Shown piece by piece: positions 12,100 to 25,241 of a stretch of 64,000 nucleotides of DNA. The notes beneath the pieces were generated by a model. The model did not search any database. It had not been told where the DNA came from and saw only the letters and a list, made by a program, of their open reading frames with translations. The stretch is taken from the NCBI GenBank assembly GCA_949825025.1, contig OX463785.1, positions 6,923,979 to 6,987,978 of the forward strand, read 5' to 3'. Each line of letters opens with the position of its first letter. Positions within the stretch are counted from its first letter, which is position 1. The position numbers and the translations under genes were made by a program. Source of the stretch: Siphlonurus alternatus (taxonomy: Eukaryota; Arthropoda; Insecta; Ephemeroptera; Siphlonuridae).

Positions 12100-13546
12100 T
12101 TTAAGATGTGTTTCATAACTTTCATATGTGCGATTTTTTTTTTGGGCGTGTTGCCTTCCCCTCAAGATTCATGTGTAAATTTTATTTTAAATAATATAAG
12201 TTTGTTTTTATTTCATTGTAAACTTTACTGAGCAACGTTTATATTTCTATGCAGTTGTATTGATTGATTGTATTATTAATTGGAATTAACATTATTTTTA
12301 ACATTATTTTGGACAGCTGCCACTATCACTCGGTGGAGACTTTTTACCATTTATTGTTGGACATATTATCATGAACCTGAATTTATTTATAAATTATTGT
12401 TATAATAATTATTTTAATTATTGTACAAATAATTTGAGTTTTAAATTTTTTATGAATTATTTATTAAAAATTAAAAAATTAATTTTATACATTTATTTTA
12501 TAAATATATATTAAAAAAAATTAATAACTCTGATTTTAAAGTAACATTACAAAAGTAAATTAGTATCAAACCGCACGTAGTAGTCTATTTTCCCTTTGAT
12601 TAGGTTGCTTGTTGAAAATGCTTATCTCCCCCTCTCGACAATACAAGGGGGTGACTACAAAGGGCCGATCGCAAAACTTTGAGAGTGCGTGGTTTGTATT
12701 AGTCAGCAATTAAAAATTGAAATACTGCATTGCATCGTTAACTACAATTTCACAATAATATGTTGAATTATTATATTTATATTATGCAGGAGCAATTAAC
12801 ACGAACAACCAATTCTGTTTTCCCAGTTTTTACATTGATCACATTTCATTAATAAAAACAAGTAATTTTAAAGAATAATAAAAGTAACAATTTTTTGTAA
12901 TTATATTTTAGAACATGTATTTAAAAACCAAGACTTTTTTACTAATATAATATTTAATTAAAAAATTAATTAGAAACAAAAATATTAAAAAAGTATAAAA
13001 ATCAAATTTTATTATTATTTTCATTTTTTTTTGTAATAGATATACAAATTAAAAAGAATTGCATATAAAAACAAGGGCAATTCTATTTAAAGCTATGCCA
13101 ATATTTATTCTCTGATCCATTTCACTTTAAGATCGCATGCCTGCATTTAAACAAATCAAATCATGTAAACAAAGAGACGTTTTGTAAATTGTTTATATTG
13201 AATAAAATATTTGTTTGCTTTATTAAGACGTTTCCATCCCTTCACCGTAGATTTTCCATTTTTATTAACTTATATTAAAAGTAAGAGATTACTGCACTCT
13301 CAATTGTTATAATAACATGAAGATCAAGAGTGTTTAAAAAATGCAAGCGTGTAATTATTGTATTGTTAATATTAATGTTAGTATACTTACAAATATTTAA
13401 CATAAAGACATGTACAACGATGTATGTGAGAATAATTACAACTTACAACATTATGTACTCGAAATACAAAGATCGGGTGTTAAAAAATTGCTGTTCCTGT
13501 AAAATATCACTACCATTGTATAGCATTAATTTATTGTTATAATCAA
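12100..13546. other. A+T-rich spacer
   Basis: No gene seen. A short G+C-richer patch at about 12590-12690 (CTCCCCCTCTCGACAATACA) has no open frame of note. The plus frame of 70 codons at 13330-13542 is A+T-driven and unsupported. Confidence 0.45.
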
Positions 13547-13766
13547 TTTAAGGTAAAGATAACACGAATCAGCTGTTCGACGTAGTTTTGATTAACGTGT
13601 AAACCTTAGAAAATTCACAAAAAATTCTGAAATTTATTTGAGAGGCAGATTTTAGTTCCTATAAGCCATACAAAAAATCAAAATTTATCTAAATTTTTTT
13701 AAGGTTTACATGTTTATCAAAGTGGACTACGTCAAACAGCTGTTTCGTGTTATCTCTACCTTAAAA
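13547..13766. mobile_element. TTAA-flanked foldback element, family I
   Basis: TTAAGGTAAAGATAACACGA at the left pairs with TCGTGTTATCTCTACCTTAA at the right. Inner arms carry CAGCTG and ACGTAG motifs and a GTTTACATG/ACGTGTAAAC pair. TTAA at both edges is the hallmark target of piggyBac-type transposases. No coding frame. Confidence 0.75.
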
Positions 13767-15773
13767 GCAACTTTTCAGTACACAAGTTTGTAATGCAAGG
13801 AAAATATTTTTGGTTCGTGTATCCTTACGGAAATAATGGATCTAATATAGAATTTTCCTCAGTATTTTTCGCTAAAAAAGTGCAAGAACAGGAAAGGGGT
13901 AATTTTCACCCTAAAAATCTCAAAATCTCGGATTAATTTGATTGGAGGTGATACTCCCACTCCTTCCTTTCCCCAAACACCCCATGTGAAGAACCTTTTG
14001 CAGAGGGTTCTTAAACTGATCACGCCAACCCTTCTATGATCACAATCGAATTATTTTAATGGAAATATACAGAACTCCTACCATGATGCTTATATTGCAA
14101 CAAATTAGGATTTTTCTAATTTATGAGAATTCTAACAATTTTGTTGATTCCAATGGTAAAAACTGCTCTGCATATCTACACACGGGAATAAGTCTGTTAG
14201 CATGGAAATATACAAGGGAGTGTTTCTCTCAATTTAGGGGTGTATTTGTGTTGTTGTCAACGAAAGGTGGCGCCTGATGATAGAGGCGCCAGCGCCAAGT
14301 TAGGGTGAGAATCAAGGTTATCGATTGTTGTTGGGCAGGCTGGCAGATCGCGCCTCTAGCGGATGTTTTCGCAAACTCAGCTCGCACTTTTAGGGAGGAG
14401 AACAGCTGGAAGTATGCGTCATTGCTGTTTGTTACGCAACAATGTAAACCAGGGGACAACAATGTAAACAAAGTTTAAGAGCAACTCGATCACTTCAAGG
14501 GATAGTCAGGCGATGATCAGTGAATAATTTATTATTATTTTAGTATATTACCTTAATTTAATTGACTATTATTTTTTTATTGCTTCCATTAGTATTGAAA
14601 ATTTTACAAATATTTGAGAAATTTATTTCATTAAATGAAAACAATTCTAACCAGTTATTTGTTTAAGGAATTAAAGTTAAATACTAATTAAATATATTTA
14701 CATTATTTACACTATATTTGGGAGAGATGGAGAACAAAATTATGCATTTACTTAACTAAAAGTCCTAAAACAAATTCATATTTCTATAAATTCTATATTA
14801 TTACATTAATATAAGAAAAAGAAAAAAAATGTTTGTGTCGATGATGTTAATAATAATTATTCTTTTATATGCAATTTATAAAATTCAATATGAAGTTCAT
14901 GCATTGAAAAATAACTACATAAAGTTTTTTTTTTTTTTTTTTTTTTTTCTAACTTTTTTGATGGTACAATACAATTTTCGGATGAAGCACTGTGCATGTT
15001 TCTCATTTTACAGATTGTGCAATTTATACATATTATTCTCTTTAACCTTCTTATTGAGTGAGGCCAATACTCGTACCACTACTTACTTATTACATTCATT
15101 AATTCTACGACCTTTTAATGATAAAATATAATTTACTTTTATATTTTAAAATTTCTATTTACTAATTCAACACAATTAAAAAATTGTCACTTAAAATAAG
15201 AAAATATATAAAAAAAATTTAAAACATTAAAATATATAAATTAAAAAATATTATTTTAATTTCATTTACTGTAATATTTTATATTAATAAATTACTTTGG
15301 CATTAAAAAACAATTAAACTAATGAATTTACATTAAGAAAAACATTAACAGGCACACCCATATTATATAATAAAGGACCACTTTATAGGGCAGGACATGC
15401 ATGTAGAGTTGCTATTTATTTATGAAGCCAATGTCACAAAAAACGAATTACCACACCCATTTCAATGAACTCTGTGTTTTCGTCATGTATTTCATGCCAC
15501 TTTTCGTAAATTACGTTGAAGAGACGTTTTTTACGAACCTGAGTGTACATGTTGCTACATTAGTGTGTGTCCCTACGTCGGGATAGGTAAAAATAGTTTC
15601 TCGCTCTGTGCGTTCACAAACTAATCAAGTGACTAAACTAACTTGTAAACAAACAGGGCGTGCTTGATTAGTGTTGTTACAGTTGAATCAATGACTGCTG
15701 CTAGTAGTTCATTTTGTATGGTTACGTATAGATGGAGACAGAAAAATTATCATGTATAGATTTAACGAGAAAA
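13767..15773. other. Spacer with a G+C-richer island at 14.2-14.5 kb
   Basis: The island contains three spaced GGCGCC-type cores: AAAGGTGGCGCCTG near 14264, ATAGAGGCGCCAGCGCC near 14281 and CGCGCCTCTAGCGG near 14348. These resemble insect CTCF-type sites. Frames on both strands (14059-14277, 14229-14471) lack any domain. A T-tract lies at about 14928-14948. A patch at 15420-15730 is less A+T-rich but has no frame. Confidence 0.4.
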
Positions 15774-15976
15774 TTACCAAGGGATTTTTTCCAAAGAACG
15801 GGGGGGGGGGGGGGTGAAACGACCCGCTACTCCATTACTGGGTGGCTAACTAAGAATTACAAATTATTTTCAGAATTTTTAAATTTATAGAGCAGTATCT
15901 CAAACTTTTTTCCGTTTTAAAAGAGTTACAGGTCGTCTCGAACCCTTCTCCCCCCCCCCCCCCGGCCCTTGGTCAT
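15774..15976. mobile_element. Foldback element, family M, copy 1, with G-run and C-run
   Basis: TTACCAAGGG at the left and CCCTTGGTCATA at the right form the ends. Inside them are a run of about 15 G at 15801 and a run of about 14 C at 15951, followed by mirrored CGACCCGCTACTCC/ACAGGTCGTCTCG-like arms. A copy without the long homopolymers lies at 21645-21886. Confidence 0.75.
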
Positions 15977-15983
15977 ACTAGAG

Positions 15984-16146
15984 TAGGCGCGGATCTAGAA
16001 AAAAAATTCGGTGGGGGGGGGGGAAGGGCCTCCATAAGGCCAATGTTAAAAATAAATGGAGTGGGGGAAATACATATATTGCCCATGTTAAATCAAACAT
16101 TTCGTGGAGTGGCTGCAGCCCCCCCCCCCCACTGCATCCGCGCCTG
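15984..16146. mobile_element. Foldback element, family L, GGCGCGGATC ends
   Basis: Ends TAGGCGCGGATCTAGA and GCATCCGCGCCTG are inverted copies. A G-run lies just inside the left end (about 16013) and a C-run just inside the right end (about 16120). About 110 bp of A+T-rich sequence separates the arms. It starts about 8 bp after the family M element. Confidence 0.75.
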
Positions 16147-19087
16147 TGCTAGCTACTTTTTTTTTTGTGTTATTACATTTTTTTTTTTAAATACTATGTA
16201 GAGTTAGAAAATGCAGTGAGAATTTAAAAGTATTTTTTCGGCTGTATACTGTAATTGTTCTGGTTTCTATGATTTTTTTTCTTGTAGCTGTTTGTTGTTG
16301 TTTTTTTTTGTGTCAGTCTTTGTTTTTTCATTTATTTTGTTATTTTATCTCGACGTAATCCAAGTTTGTCATTGTACAACCAAAATGATTGAATAAAGAT
16401 TTGAATTTGAAAGTATAAATATATAAATGATGAAATGGAAGAATATACATAGATTCACATGGTCACTACATCGCCCTGCTTGGACACACAGGAAAATTGA
16501 AAAGACAACCAGCTCAATAATAATGTAATCGAATAGAAAAGTAAAGGATGAACGAACACCTCTGAAAATTTCCTTCAACAATCGTCATTAAACACAAAAA
16601 TGAATAACTCAATGAGAATAGAAATACTTTAGAATTACTCAGTTATATATATTCTCCGAAAATATGTGCACATGCTATCCCATTATTCAGAATTTTATTT
16701 TGTTATTATTATAATGGTATCATTTTTTTTATACATTTGTAAAGTTATACACAATTTTGTATAAACACAAATCAAATTAAATTATTTTTATTTAAAATAA
16801 TACTTGTTTTATTAATTGTGATGTTCAAGTAACGAGGATTTGGTATTTCAGTTTCGAACGAACTTCAAACGACATTAAATTTATACTCTTAGATTAGCGA
16901 TAAAAACAATTAAAAGTAATATACATATATTGAATATTTGCTATAAATTTTACTTATTTTTAATTTTGTTTAGTATTTATTAAATGTTAAAGGTATATTT
17001 TTAAATTATTTTTATTTTTTACAATACATCTTTTAAAGTTAAAATAATTTTGAAAATTTAAAGTTGAATATTTTAAAGGAAAAAATGAATATTTAATTGC
17101 TTAATTGAACATTTTTTTAATTAATTTATTACATTTATTTTAAATTAATTTTGAATTTTGAAATTTTGATGTTGATAAAGCAAATAATGTCTTTCCAGGT
17201 TTCGTCTGAGTTGATGCCGACTTTGAAAAAATAAGAATAAATAATACAAAATATGTAAAAATATTATATGAATATAGTGTAATGTTAAATATAAAGCTTA
17301 AAAATCCCCCGCGAATACATTAAGTCAAATTTTACCCCTTTCCTGTACATTTTAAGTGATGTTACGAAGTTGTTATCTATATTTGTTATCACAAAACCCG
17401 CTGGTCGCACTGCTTGTATTTCTGCTGGCTCGTCAAACTCAAACGGTAATGACCTTTGAAGAAAAAGCGGTCGCGGCATTTTCACAGCAGCACTATAAAC
17501 TACTTTAATTTTTTTTTATACCTTTAACAAATTTGGTCAAAACATTTCATTTAGCCGTAAGGTAGAGACACATTTGGACAAAATTATGTAGAAAGTTTAT
17601 CCTGACCTTAGATAATATATAATAATATACCTTGTTAAGACAAAACTACTTTCTATAGCTTATAATGCCATATACGAACAGTTAAAATGTTATTTACTAT
17701 GATTTGGAACGTCATCTTTTTAAATTAGGCTAATTTATGTGATTATATATTTACGATATGAATGACTGGAGATGTCTTTTTAAATTTATAATTAAACTCA
17801 AACTTTTTTATTAACAAAATAGATTTTATTTCATTATATTTACTGTATTAATAACAGTATAATATAGATGAACAAAAATAAATTTTAACAAATGTATAAC
17901 TCACTGCATACATGTTTTTTGCATTTGCAAATTGTGTGGCGATGTATTATAGATTTCCCCAATGAACAATTAAACAAGTATTTTATAATATACTATTTCT
18001 GTTTAAATTACTATGGGTGGGTGATATTTAAACGGTTGTACCAATGCATAGAGATGTTATAAATTAAAATTAATTGTAAAAATTTAGGATTGATAACAAT
18101 GCCGTAATAATTATTATAAAAAGAAAATTTATCATAAATTGATGATAAAATCAAGACAGCGCATGTTCCGTGGCAAGCGGTAGGTGGAAATAAGAATTGT
18201 TATACGATGAACAATTTCCGCTAAAATAACAACAAACAAATTAAACAATTTAACTTAACCTTGCGCCTTCATGTGATGAACTTGTTCATGAACCTTCAGA
18301 AATAAAACCTTTTACTTGAAAAAAAATTTAAAATCTATTAAAAATCTGAACTTATAAATATTCTCAAGTATATAGTGAATTGACACTTTCTGCACCATGC
18401 AATGGGAGGTTTCGAAATAGATTTATTATATAATATAATTGCTCTGAAATGTTTTATTTTTTATATAAAAATAAATAATACATTAAACGTGAATAAAAGA
18501 AATTATATTAATTTAATAAATGAGAAAGTTATTTAAATAATATACAAAATGGCTTTTTCTTATTATTTATTTTTTTTTATTATTTACAATTTTTTTTAAA
18601 TTAATTTTTTTTAATATACGCCATAATACGCCACATAATAAATACCAAATAAAGATTTATTTTACACAAAAATAATGTTAATAAATAAAATTGTAAAATA
18701 AATTTCATTCATTCCTTCATTATACTTTAATAAAGATGCTATATATTATGTAAATGTTTTAGATTTATAAAATAAAACCTTTACATTTCACTTTTAAATC
18801 GATTATTACAATCAAATGGTGAAAATTCAAACAAAACTGACATTTTTTGTCAGCAGTGTACATGCATGATATTACATAAATCCAAGTTTTTTAATAAACG
18901 TTCATCTATAATATCATCCTATAAGCTTTAGGTTTATGCTGTGTCATAGGAATAAGTGCCTCGATGATTTCTGCATGTAAAGCTTAGTCGAACTAACTCA
19001 ATAAGCTTGTGAGTCACAAAAAAGAAGCCCCCAAGTTTCTTTTAATTCCTCAAGTGAAGCCTCACACACGACAAACTGGGAGGGAAC
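16147..19087. other. A+T-rich spacer, 2.9 kb
   Basis: No gene supported. The least A+T-rich part, 17285-17485, has a minus-strand frame of 66 codons beginning MKMPRPLFLQRSLPFEF. I find no recognisable domain in it, although a GGTAAAATT donor-like site lies near 17326, so an exon cannot be excluded. Confidence 0.4.
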
Positions 19088-19305
19088 TACGGTTAAATTA
19101 ATATAATATTCTTTCCGGAAGTAGACGGAAGTGTGAAGTTTCTAGCCTTTCTATTCATTTATCAGCCTTGCATTTTCATACATAGGTCAGTAATTGTACT
19201 GCAAACCACTCTGTAAAGTTTCAGATATATTTACAAATAAAAAAAGCCACTAAACTCTCTCACTTCCGGCTACCTCCAGAAGGAACATTATGTTAATTAG
19301 ACTGT
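19088..19305. mobile_element. Foldback element, family G, copy 3
   Basis: Arms containing CCGGAAGTAGACGGAAGTGT and CACTTCCGGCTACCTCC match the two family G copies near 9.7-10.2 kb. The ends (TTAAATTAATATAAT against TATGTTAATTAGACTGT) are more worn, so this is an older copy. Confidence 0.75.
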
Positions 19306-19349
19306 ATATGTCTATCGGTGTGCATGCATGATTTTCTCAATATTAGCAA

Positions 19350-19502
19350 AAGTAGAACTCTGGTTCACATTTAACTTGGTGTTTGTAACGTCTTCAGTCA
19401 TTGGTGTGTTGTTTATTGTAACGAAGAATTTCATTGGCCGAGCCAAACCGAAGGACATCCGAGCTTTTCCGAAGAAAAACGAGTTAAATATGAACCTTAG
19501 TA
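19350..19502. mobile_element. Foldback element, family N, copy 1
   Basis: The ends pair CTCTGGTTCACATTTAACTT with AGTTAAATATGAACCTTAG. The middle contains TGTAACGTCTTCAGTCATTG and GGCCGAGCC. Copies with the same order lie at 42249-42383 and 56060-56217. Open frames across it on both strands (19312-19563, 19328-19510) recur in the other copies only because the DNA repeats. Confidence 0.78.
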
Positions 19503-19954
19503 AGAGCTGATTTCTGTTTATGTTTACGTGAGGCGGGAGAGGGGTTTCCCTATAATAATACAATGCGAAGGAGGCGCAGGAGGGAGGGAAAAGAGAAAGT
19601 TTTGGCAGGCCAGACTATACGGTGAGCATAGGCAAAATGACGAAAAAAAATTATAAAAAATACTTTTAACGGTTTTTTGGCGGTGAGATTTTTTTTATGA
19701 GTTCTATCATGTACTGTTAAAGTATTATTGAAGTATTTAAACTTGATTTATTTTATTAAGTTAATTAAAAAATTATTGCACACTTTGTTTATATGCTAGT
19801 CCGTGCATTCTGGCCCTCCTCGCGTGACGTCAGCGCAATCCCCTCTATAGGCTCTTGCTGTTGAGTCGTTTTGTCAAATTTATAAAACATTCCCTCCAAA
19901 AGTAGATGCAAGTATATGGTTTCTGGAATTTGTTTTCCAGCTTTGTATTTTTAC

Positions 19955-20200
19955 ACTTGACGCAGTAGAATGCGTATTCGATTCAAAAGGATGTGAGTTC
20001 GTTTCTCGGTACCGCCAAAATTTTTTACATAGTGGTTATCTAAGAAAATCAACTCATTACATGGCATCCTTATATTGTATATACTTAACATCCTAAAGTT
20101 TCCATGGTTCCTTTAGTCACTGCCATGCAGGCGAATGCTGGGATTGATATTAGACCATGGCCGAGGTGGTTTGGAATTACTAACTTTTAACCAATGTCAG
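19955..20200 (+). mobile_element. SINE-like element with tRNA-type head and shared central domain
   Basis: The head has an A/B-box-like arrangement: GCAGTAGAATGCGTATTCGA, then GTGAGTTCGTTTCTCGGTACC, the latter resembling a tRNA T-arm. About 100 bp further on is the central domain also found in the 5S-headed SINEs: AAGTTTCCATGGTTCC, GGCGAATGCTGGGATTG and GACCATGGCC. No poly(A) tail remains, so it is old or truncated. Confidence 0.6.
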
Positions 20201-21644
20201 GTCGGGTTTACGATGAGCCAGGAAGTTAAATTCAATAATAAGACTTTTGGTTCAGTCGAGTTCACAATAGAGACCTCAAGTGTTCTTCAGCGGGAAAATT
20301 AAAAATTTCTCCATAAGCCTCAATATTAGAAAATTTGAATTTTGTTCTCTGTAATTATGAAACCAATCAATTTGAAAACATCTCCTACCCCCCCCCCCCC
20401 CCCAATTAGGGCCCTTCTGATGATGAATGAATAACTTATTTACTATAAAAAATTCCTTAATGCTTAATTCGCAGTTTCGATTTTATTTACATAAGTTTAT
20501 TTAGGACGGTCGGAACACTTCAAATCTTCAAAATCAGCTGAATTGACGCCATTATAGATAATTATGTAACATATTTAAAAGCCAAATACGATTAATTAAA
20601 AATAATAAAAAATAAATATTTTACAAAATTAAATTAAATTAATAATATTTAAAAAAAAATTCAATGGAATGTAAATTGACAGATAGAAGAGTAAGATTGA
20701 TGGCGGAGTGTAATTTGTTTTCATTTTGATCGATTTTAATTACTTTTTTAACAAGTTTTAAATAAAAATTTTATAATCATTACAGCAATCGGAAACATCT
20801 ATTCAATTTTGATTGGTGTTAAGATATGAAACTTTGACGGTGATTGGCTCACACCAAGTGTGGAATCGTACCACCTTGTACCAGGGGGCTAAAATAAAGT
20901 AGAAGTAAAGAAAACATTAAAGGCGTCATATGAAGATTTTTACCAACAAATTTAATATGAGAAGGGGACTTTTTTGTAAATGCAAGATACAACACTTTTT
21001 GGTACTGTAAACCATGATCTGTGTACTGTACTAGATTTGCTTATGTATCGGATCTTAGGTCATTAATGTACATTAAGTGTACTGGCACTTATCAAAGTTT
21101 ATACTTATAACTTACCCCTATGATGTAGCCATAGGTACATCATACATCATAGGTTATATGAAAGTAGGATGTGAAATATTGTTTAGATTTTCCTACAAAT
21201 TTAATTTCAGTGTCCTGTATGTATAAGGAGGGATGCATGTATTCGGACCTCTTAAAATGGTTTTATTTTCTAAACTAATAAATCCAATATTGCAACTCCC
21301 TATGAGATTCAAAATCATTGTAAATATGTTCGGTTATGTAAAAATACCACAATATTTTGAGGAATTCACTTTCAGCTTATATATACAAAAGCAGTAATTT
21401 TTTTTATTTAAAACAAACTATTCTGTAAATTTTAAAATGTTAACAAATTATTAAAAGAGAGGTGGCATAACTTTCTTTAAAATAAGTAATTATCGTTAAA
21501 ATTTTAAAAAATATATTTTTTTCTTCAATATTCATTTTGCATGCATTTCTCTCATAAAATATATTACAGATGAAACTAATGGTGTATTTCTAGAAACTCA
21601 TTGCTCCAGCATCTAATGGAACTTTTGTCAGTATTATTCCTAGT
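20201..21644. other. A+T-rich spacer
   Basis: It holds a C-run at about 20389-20403 and a small palindromic cluster (GTACATCATACATCATAGG) near 21135. No supported coding frame or element boundary. Confidence 0.45.
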
Positions 21645-21886
21645 ATTTGCAAGGGATTTTTTTCCGCATGCTATAGGAAGAGGGTGTGAGGTTCGAAACA
21701 ACCCGCTATTAAAATCACATTTTAAAAAAATATATATATTATTTCTCTCAATACTTGTATTTGCGGAAATACATTGCTAAGTTATATAAGATTACAAATT
21801 TTTTTCAGAATTTTTGGAGCACTATATTTCACACTTTTTTTCCGCTTGAAAAGAATTAAGAGTCGTCTCGACACTTCCCTTGGTTT
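21645..21886. mobile_element. Foldback element, family M, copy 2
   Basis: TTGCAAGGGATTTTTTTCCG at the left and CGTCTCGACACTTCCCTTGG at the right match the copy at 15774-15976. Internal CAACCCGCTATTAAAA and TCAGAATTTTTGGAGCACTA are also shared. It lacks the long G- and C-runs, so those are probably expansions in the other copy. Confidence 0.75.
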
Positions 21887-22111
21887 AACATCATGTGTGA
21901 CTTGAAGTGTAAGACATCTGTGTGACGTCATAGTCTTGTGTTGTGACTGACAGTGTACGAGGGTAGCAAGCGACCAGACGCTATTGATTATCGCCGGGGT
22001 CTCGTCGCTGCTTGCACCCTTTGTATGAGGTTCATATAATATTATCATTCTCAAGGTTCCTCTTTGTGTCTCTGGTCCACACTTCAAGAAATGGTGCACG
22101 TCCGATGACTT

Positions 22112-22150
22112 AGAGAAAGAGAGAGGGAGAGAGAGAGAGGGAGAGAGAGA

Positions 22151-22227
<77 letters not shown>

Positions 22228-22253
22228 AGAGAGAGAGAGGGTTTGTGTGAGAG
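22112..22253. repeat. (GA)n microsatellite
   Basis: About 140 bp of nearly pure GA dinucleotides, interrupted early and late by GGGAGA units. The interruptions suggest growth from an older imperfect tract. Confidence 0.95.
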
Positions 22254-23360
22254 AAAGAAATGGTCTATCAACAATAAAATCGCAATTTATTTGTGATTAG
22301 GTTCATATATAATTATTATTGCATTTATGATATTTGAATATTACAGCATTGTTTTAAATATCAATTGCATTATATTTCGTTTTGTTTACCACTAAATAAT
22401 ATACTTAATTTTTATTACGATGACACTTTATTTATTTTCCATCGTAATTTGTATTTTTTTCCATGAAAATGACCAATTCTTAAGCAGTGTTCTGTATTTT
22501 CTGTTTTTTGTATTTTTTGATACAAATAATCAAATAACTGTTCACTTTACTTTCATATCCATTTTCTTTTTTTTACTTTTTATTTATAAAAATAAATTAA
22601 AATTTTAAATAGTAAAAACAATTGCCATCAATAAAATTAATTTTTATCATGATTCTCAAAAATAATTTAAATGTATCATTATTAAAGTATTTTTATTTAT
22701 TAATATGAATATATTTTTTAAACTAACCAACACATCTTTATTGACATAATTATGTCTAATGTCCAAATTTAAAAATTAAACATCCAAATAACTATAGACA
22801 TTGATGTTCGATAATTATTATAACTAAACAACTAATTATTACAACTAAACATAATTGCTTAAAAACTCCCTAACATTACATATAAATTTAATTTCCATAT
22901 TGCGTTATAGAAAAAATTGTGATCTGACGTAAGCAATTTTAAAATTAATTTTTCCAATAAGTACACAAAGGAAGCAACATATAAAACAAATTGTCAAATT
23001 TTTAATCGTTCTAACTTTACATTATTAAACAATACAAGAGATTTTTATATTTTGATTCAGACAAAGAATTAATATCGAGTACATATTAATTCTTTGATTC
23101 AGAGTTCAGCTAAAAAGAATTTAATCACTTAAAAATTACAACAAATACTTAATGGCTGAATGAACACTTACAGTGTATGGACTGCTCAGCAATCTTTTTC
23201 ATTATTTGCCCCATGGGCTCTTTTTAATATTTTGACTTGTACATTGTGATATATTTGTATGTTTGTGCCCATGAAAGAGACAGTAAAATTAATAAAAATC
23301 TATATTATGTATTCATACATTATACCCAAGATTTTTAAGGGTAGTTTAAAAAACATTGAT
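22254..23360. other. A+T-rich spacer
   Basis: Nothing recognisable apart from a short inverted pair around ATTAATTC/GAATTAAT near 23066-23095. The 62-codon plus frame at 22420-22608 is a run of Phe/Ile/Tyr codons produced by A+T bias. Confidence 0.5.
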
Positions 23361-23516
23361 TGTCCGTATAATGAGCTATTTTCTACTTCAGGTAAACGCA
23401 ATTATAAGCTGTAAATCCGCATAAAATAAAGCTCATTGTTGCGCTCACTTATAAAATAGCAGATAGCTCATTATTGAAACGAGATCATGGTAGGCAGATA
23501 GCTCATTATTGTGAAA
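23361..23516. mobile_element. Foldback element, family E, copy 2
   Basis: It shares TTCAGGTAAACGCAATTATAAG, GCATAAAATAAAGCTCATTG and GATCATGGTAGGCAGATAGC-like segments with the copies at 73-360, 25.3 and 43.9 kb. The left end is eroded (TGTCCGTATAATGAGC). No coding frame. Confidence 0.7.
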
Positions 23517-25241
23517 CAGAGAGATATGTATATTACTCATTCACGCATTGCTTTAGTTGTTTCTACCCTCCCTAATATACCTTCCATATAACGCTCCATT
23601 AATAAATGCCATCAATTTGTCAACGTAAACACTCTCCCTTGCACTCGTTTGCATTTCCAGGAAGGATTATCATCTTCGTGCCAGCTGGTGTGTTACACGG
23701 AGAAATCAGTGACGTCACTCGTGCTTCTTGTCCAACATATTTAAATATACTTGAATTAATGCTGTATATTTATTAAAGTGAATGTGACTTGGGCAGTGTG
23801 AGCAAAAAAAGGTAAAGAACAGATATTGAGGACATGCATAAACATTGTAAAAATTATGCTCTATTTATACAATACGGCACAAAAGTAATAAAACAAATTA
23901 TTGCCACAAATATAATTAAATATATGATTTCTTTTACAGAATAATTTTCCAAGTAAGGAAAGGTTCTTATATACAGAATTTATGTCGCGTAAAATTTAAT
24001 AAAAAATTAATATTCTGCAACTTATCTGAGTGTACCAGATATAGATGATCGAAATATTATAATAAATTACTACCTGAATGAATCACACGAGTTTATAATA
24101 TATTTATTTTATTTATTATTAATTTAGTTCTTATTGCTTGATTCATTACAAAATTTTAAAATTTTAATCATCTGTATTTTGCATTTGAAATTAATTTATT
24201 TTTATAAAAATAAAAATTAATATTATATTATAATTTATCAAATTGCATTTTGGTTTAGAAATGAATCCAATAAAAACATTAAAACATGACGAAAATTTGA
24301 TTAATAATTGAGAACTGAAATATATTGTATTAATTTTTAATGAATAATACGCCCCACATAAGATGACAAATTTATGTAATTTAATTGCTTAAAAACTGCA
24401 ATAATATACATTAATATTAAAACAAAGAAAAAAGTGCAATAAAAATATCCCTTATTTCAAGTGTTTGATATTATTGTTCAAACCCAAATTATTTATGAAT
24501 TATGAGGCTACTTATAAGCAAAGTAATTGTACAACAAATATAATTTGCAAAACGTTTCAGGTATTTGAAATTAAATTCTAAATTAATTTGTTAAAATAAT
24601 TGATAATTTTTTACCTTCAATTAAACGCTTCATTTTGGTACTTATTTGTTCAATTATTAATTTACCACAGTTTGCCTGCTTAATTACAAATATTACATTT
24701 TTAAATGATAGAAATTCAATTAAAATGTTTAATTTATAAAATTTTAAATTATTTAAATTAATAATAAAAATTTAAAATTGTATTTTAATTTAAAATTTTT
24801 AAAAAGCAATCACATAATAACATAAACACACTTGAAAGGAATGAATGCTCCAACAGCTCAACGGTGTCTTACAAAAACTGCGCCCAGATGTTTTCTGCGA
24901 TGTTTTTTCGTCTTGCTATTTTCCAGCTCGTCTAACTTGCTTGCTGACAGAGCCAAACGAGCTACCCAAGTGACGATCAACACCTACATTGGTATCGCAA
25001 TTGAACGTTGTAATTATACTGCTTGCAGCTGTAATGAGTAAATAGCAATATCTCACTTGCCAATTATTAGTGTTAATTTCATAATTATATTTTTTAACTA
25101 ATTACTTAACTAATTATGTTGGTAGGAGGGAAGGAGGGCAATTAAATCGTACTTTATTTAAAGAGAAAATTGATTTTGTTTTTTATAAATTTTATATGAA
25201 AATAAATTCCCGTTCATAGAGCAATATTGTATATTATAATT
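23517..25241. other. Spacer with one less A+T-rich block
   Basis: A TGACGTCA site lies at 23710-23717. The block 24832-25041 has an open frame of 69 codons (plus) and is clearly less A+T-rich than its surroundings. No domain, signal or splice site makes it a convincing exon, and it could equally be a relic of an element. Confidence 0.4.

Noticed and set aside
17285..17485. 66-codon minus frame starting MKMPRPLFLQRS
   Set aside because: Less A+T-rich than its surroundings and possibly an exon, but I recognise no domain and cannot pair it with another exon.
24832..25041. 69-codon plus frame with a hydrophobic stretch
   Set aside because: No convincing signal peptide, cysteine pattern or splice context; could be an element relic.
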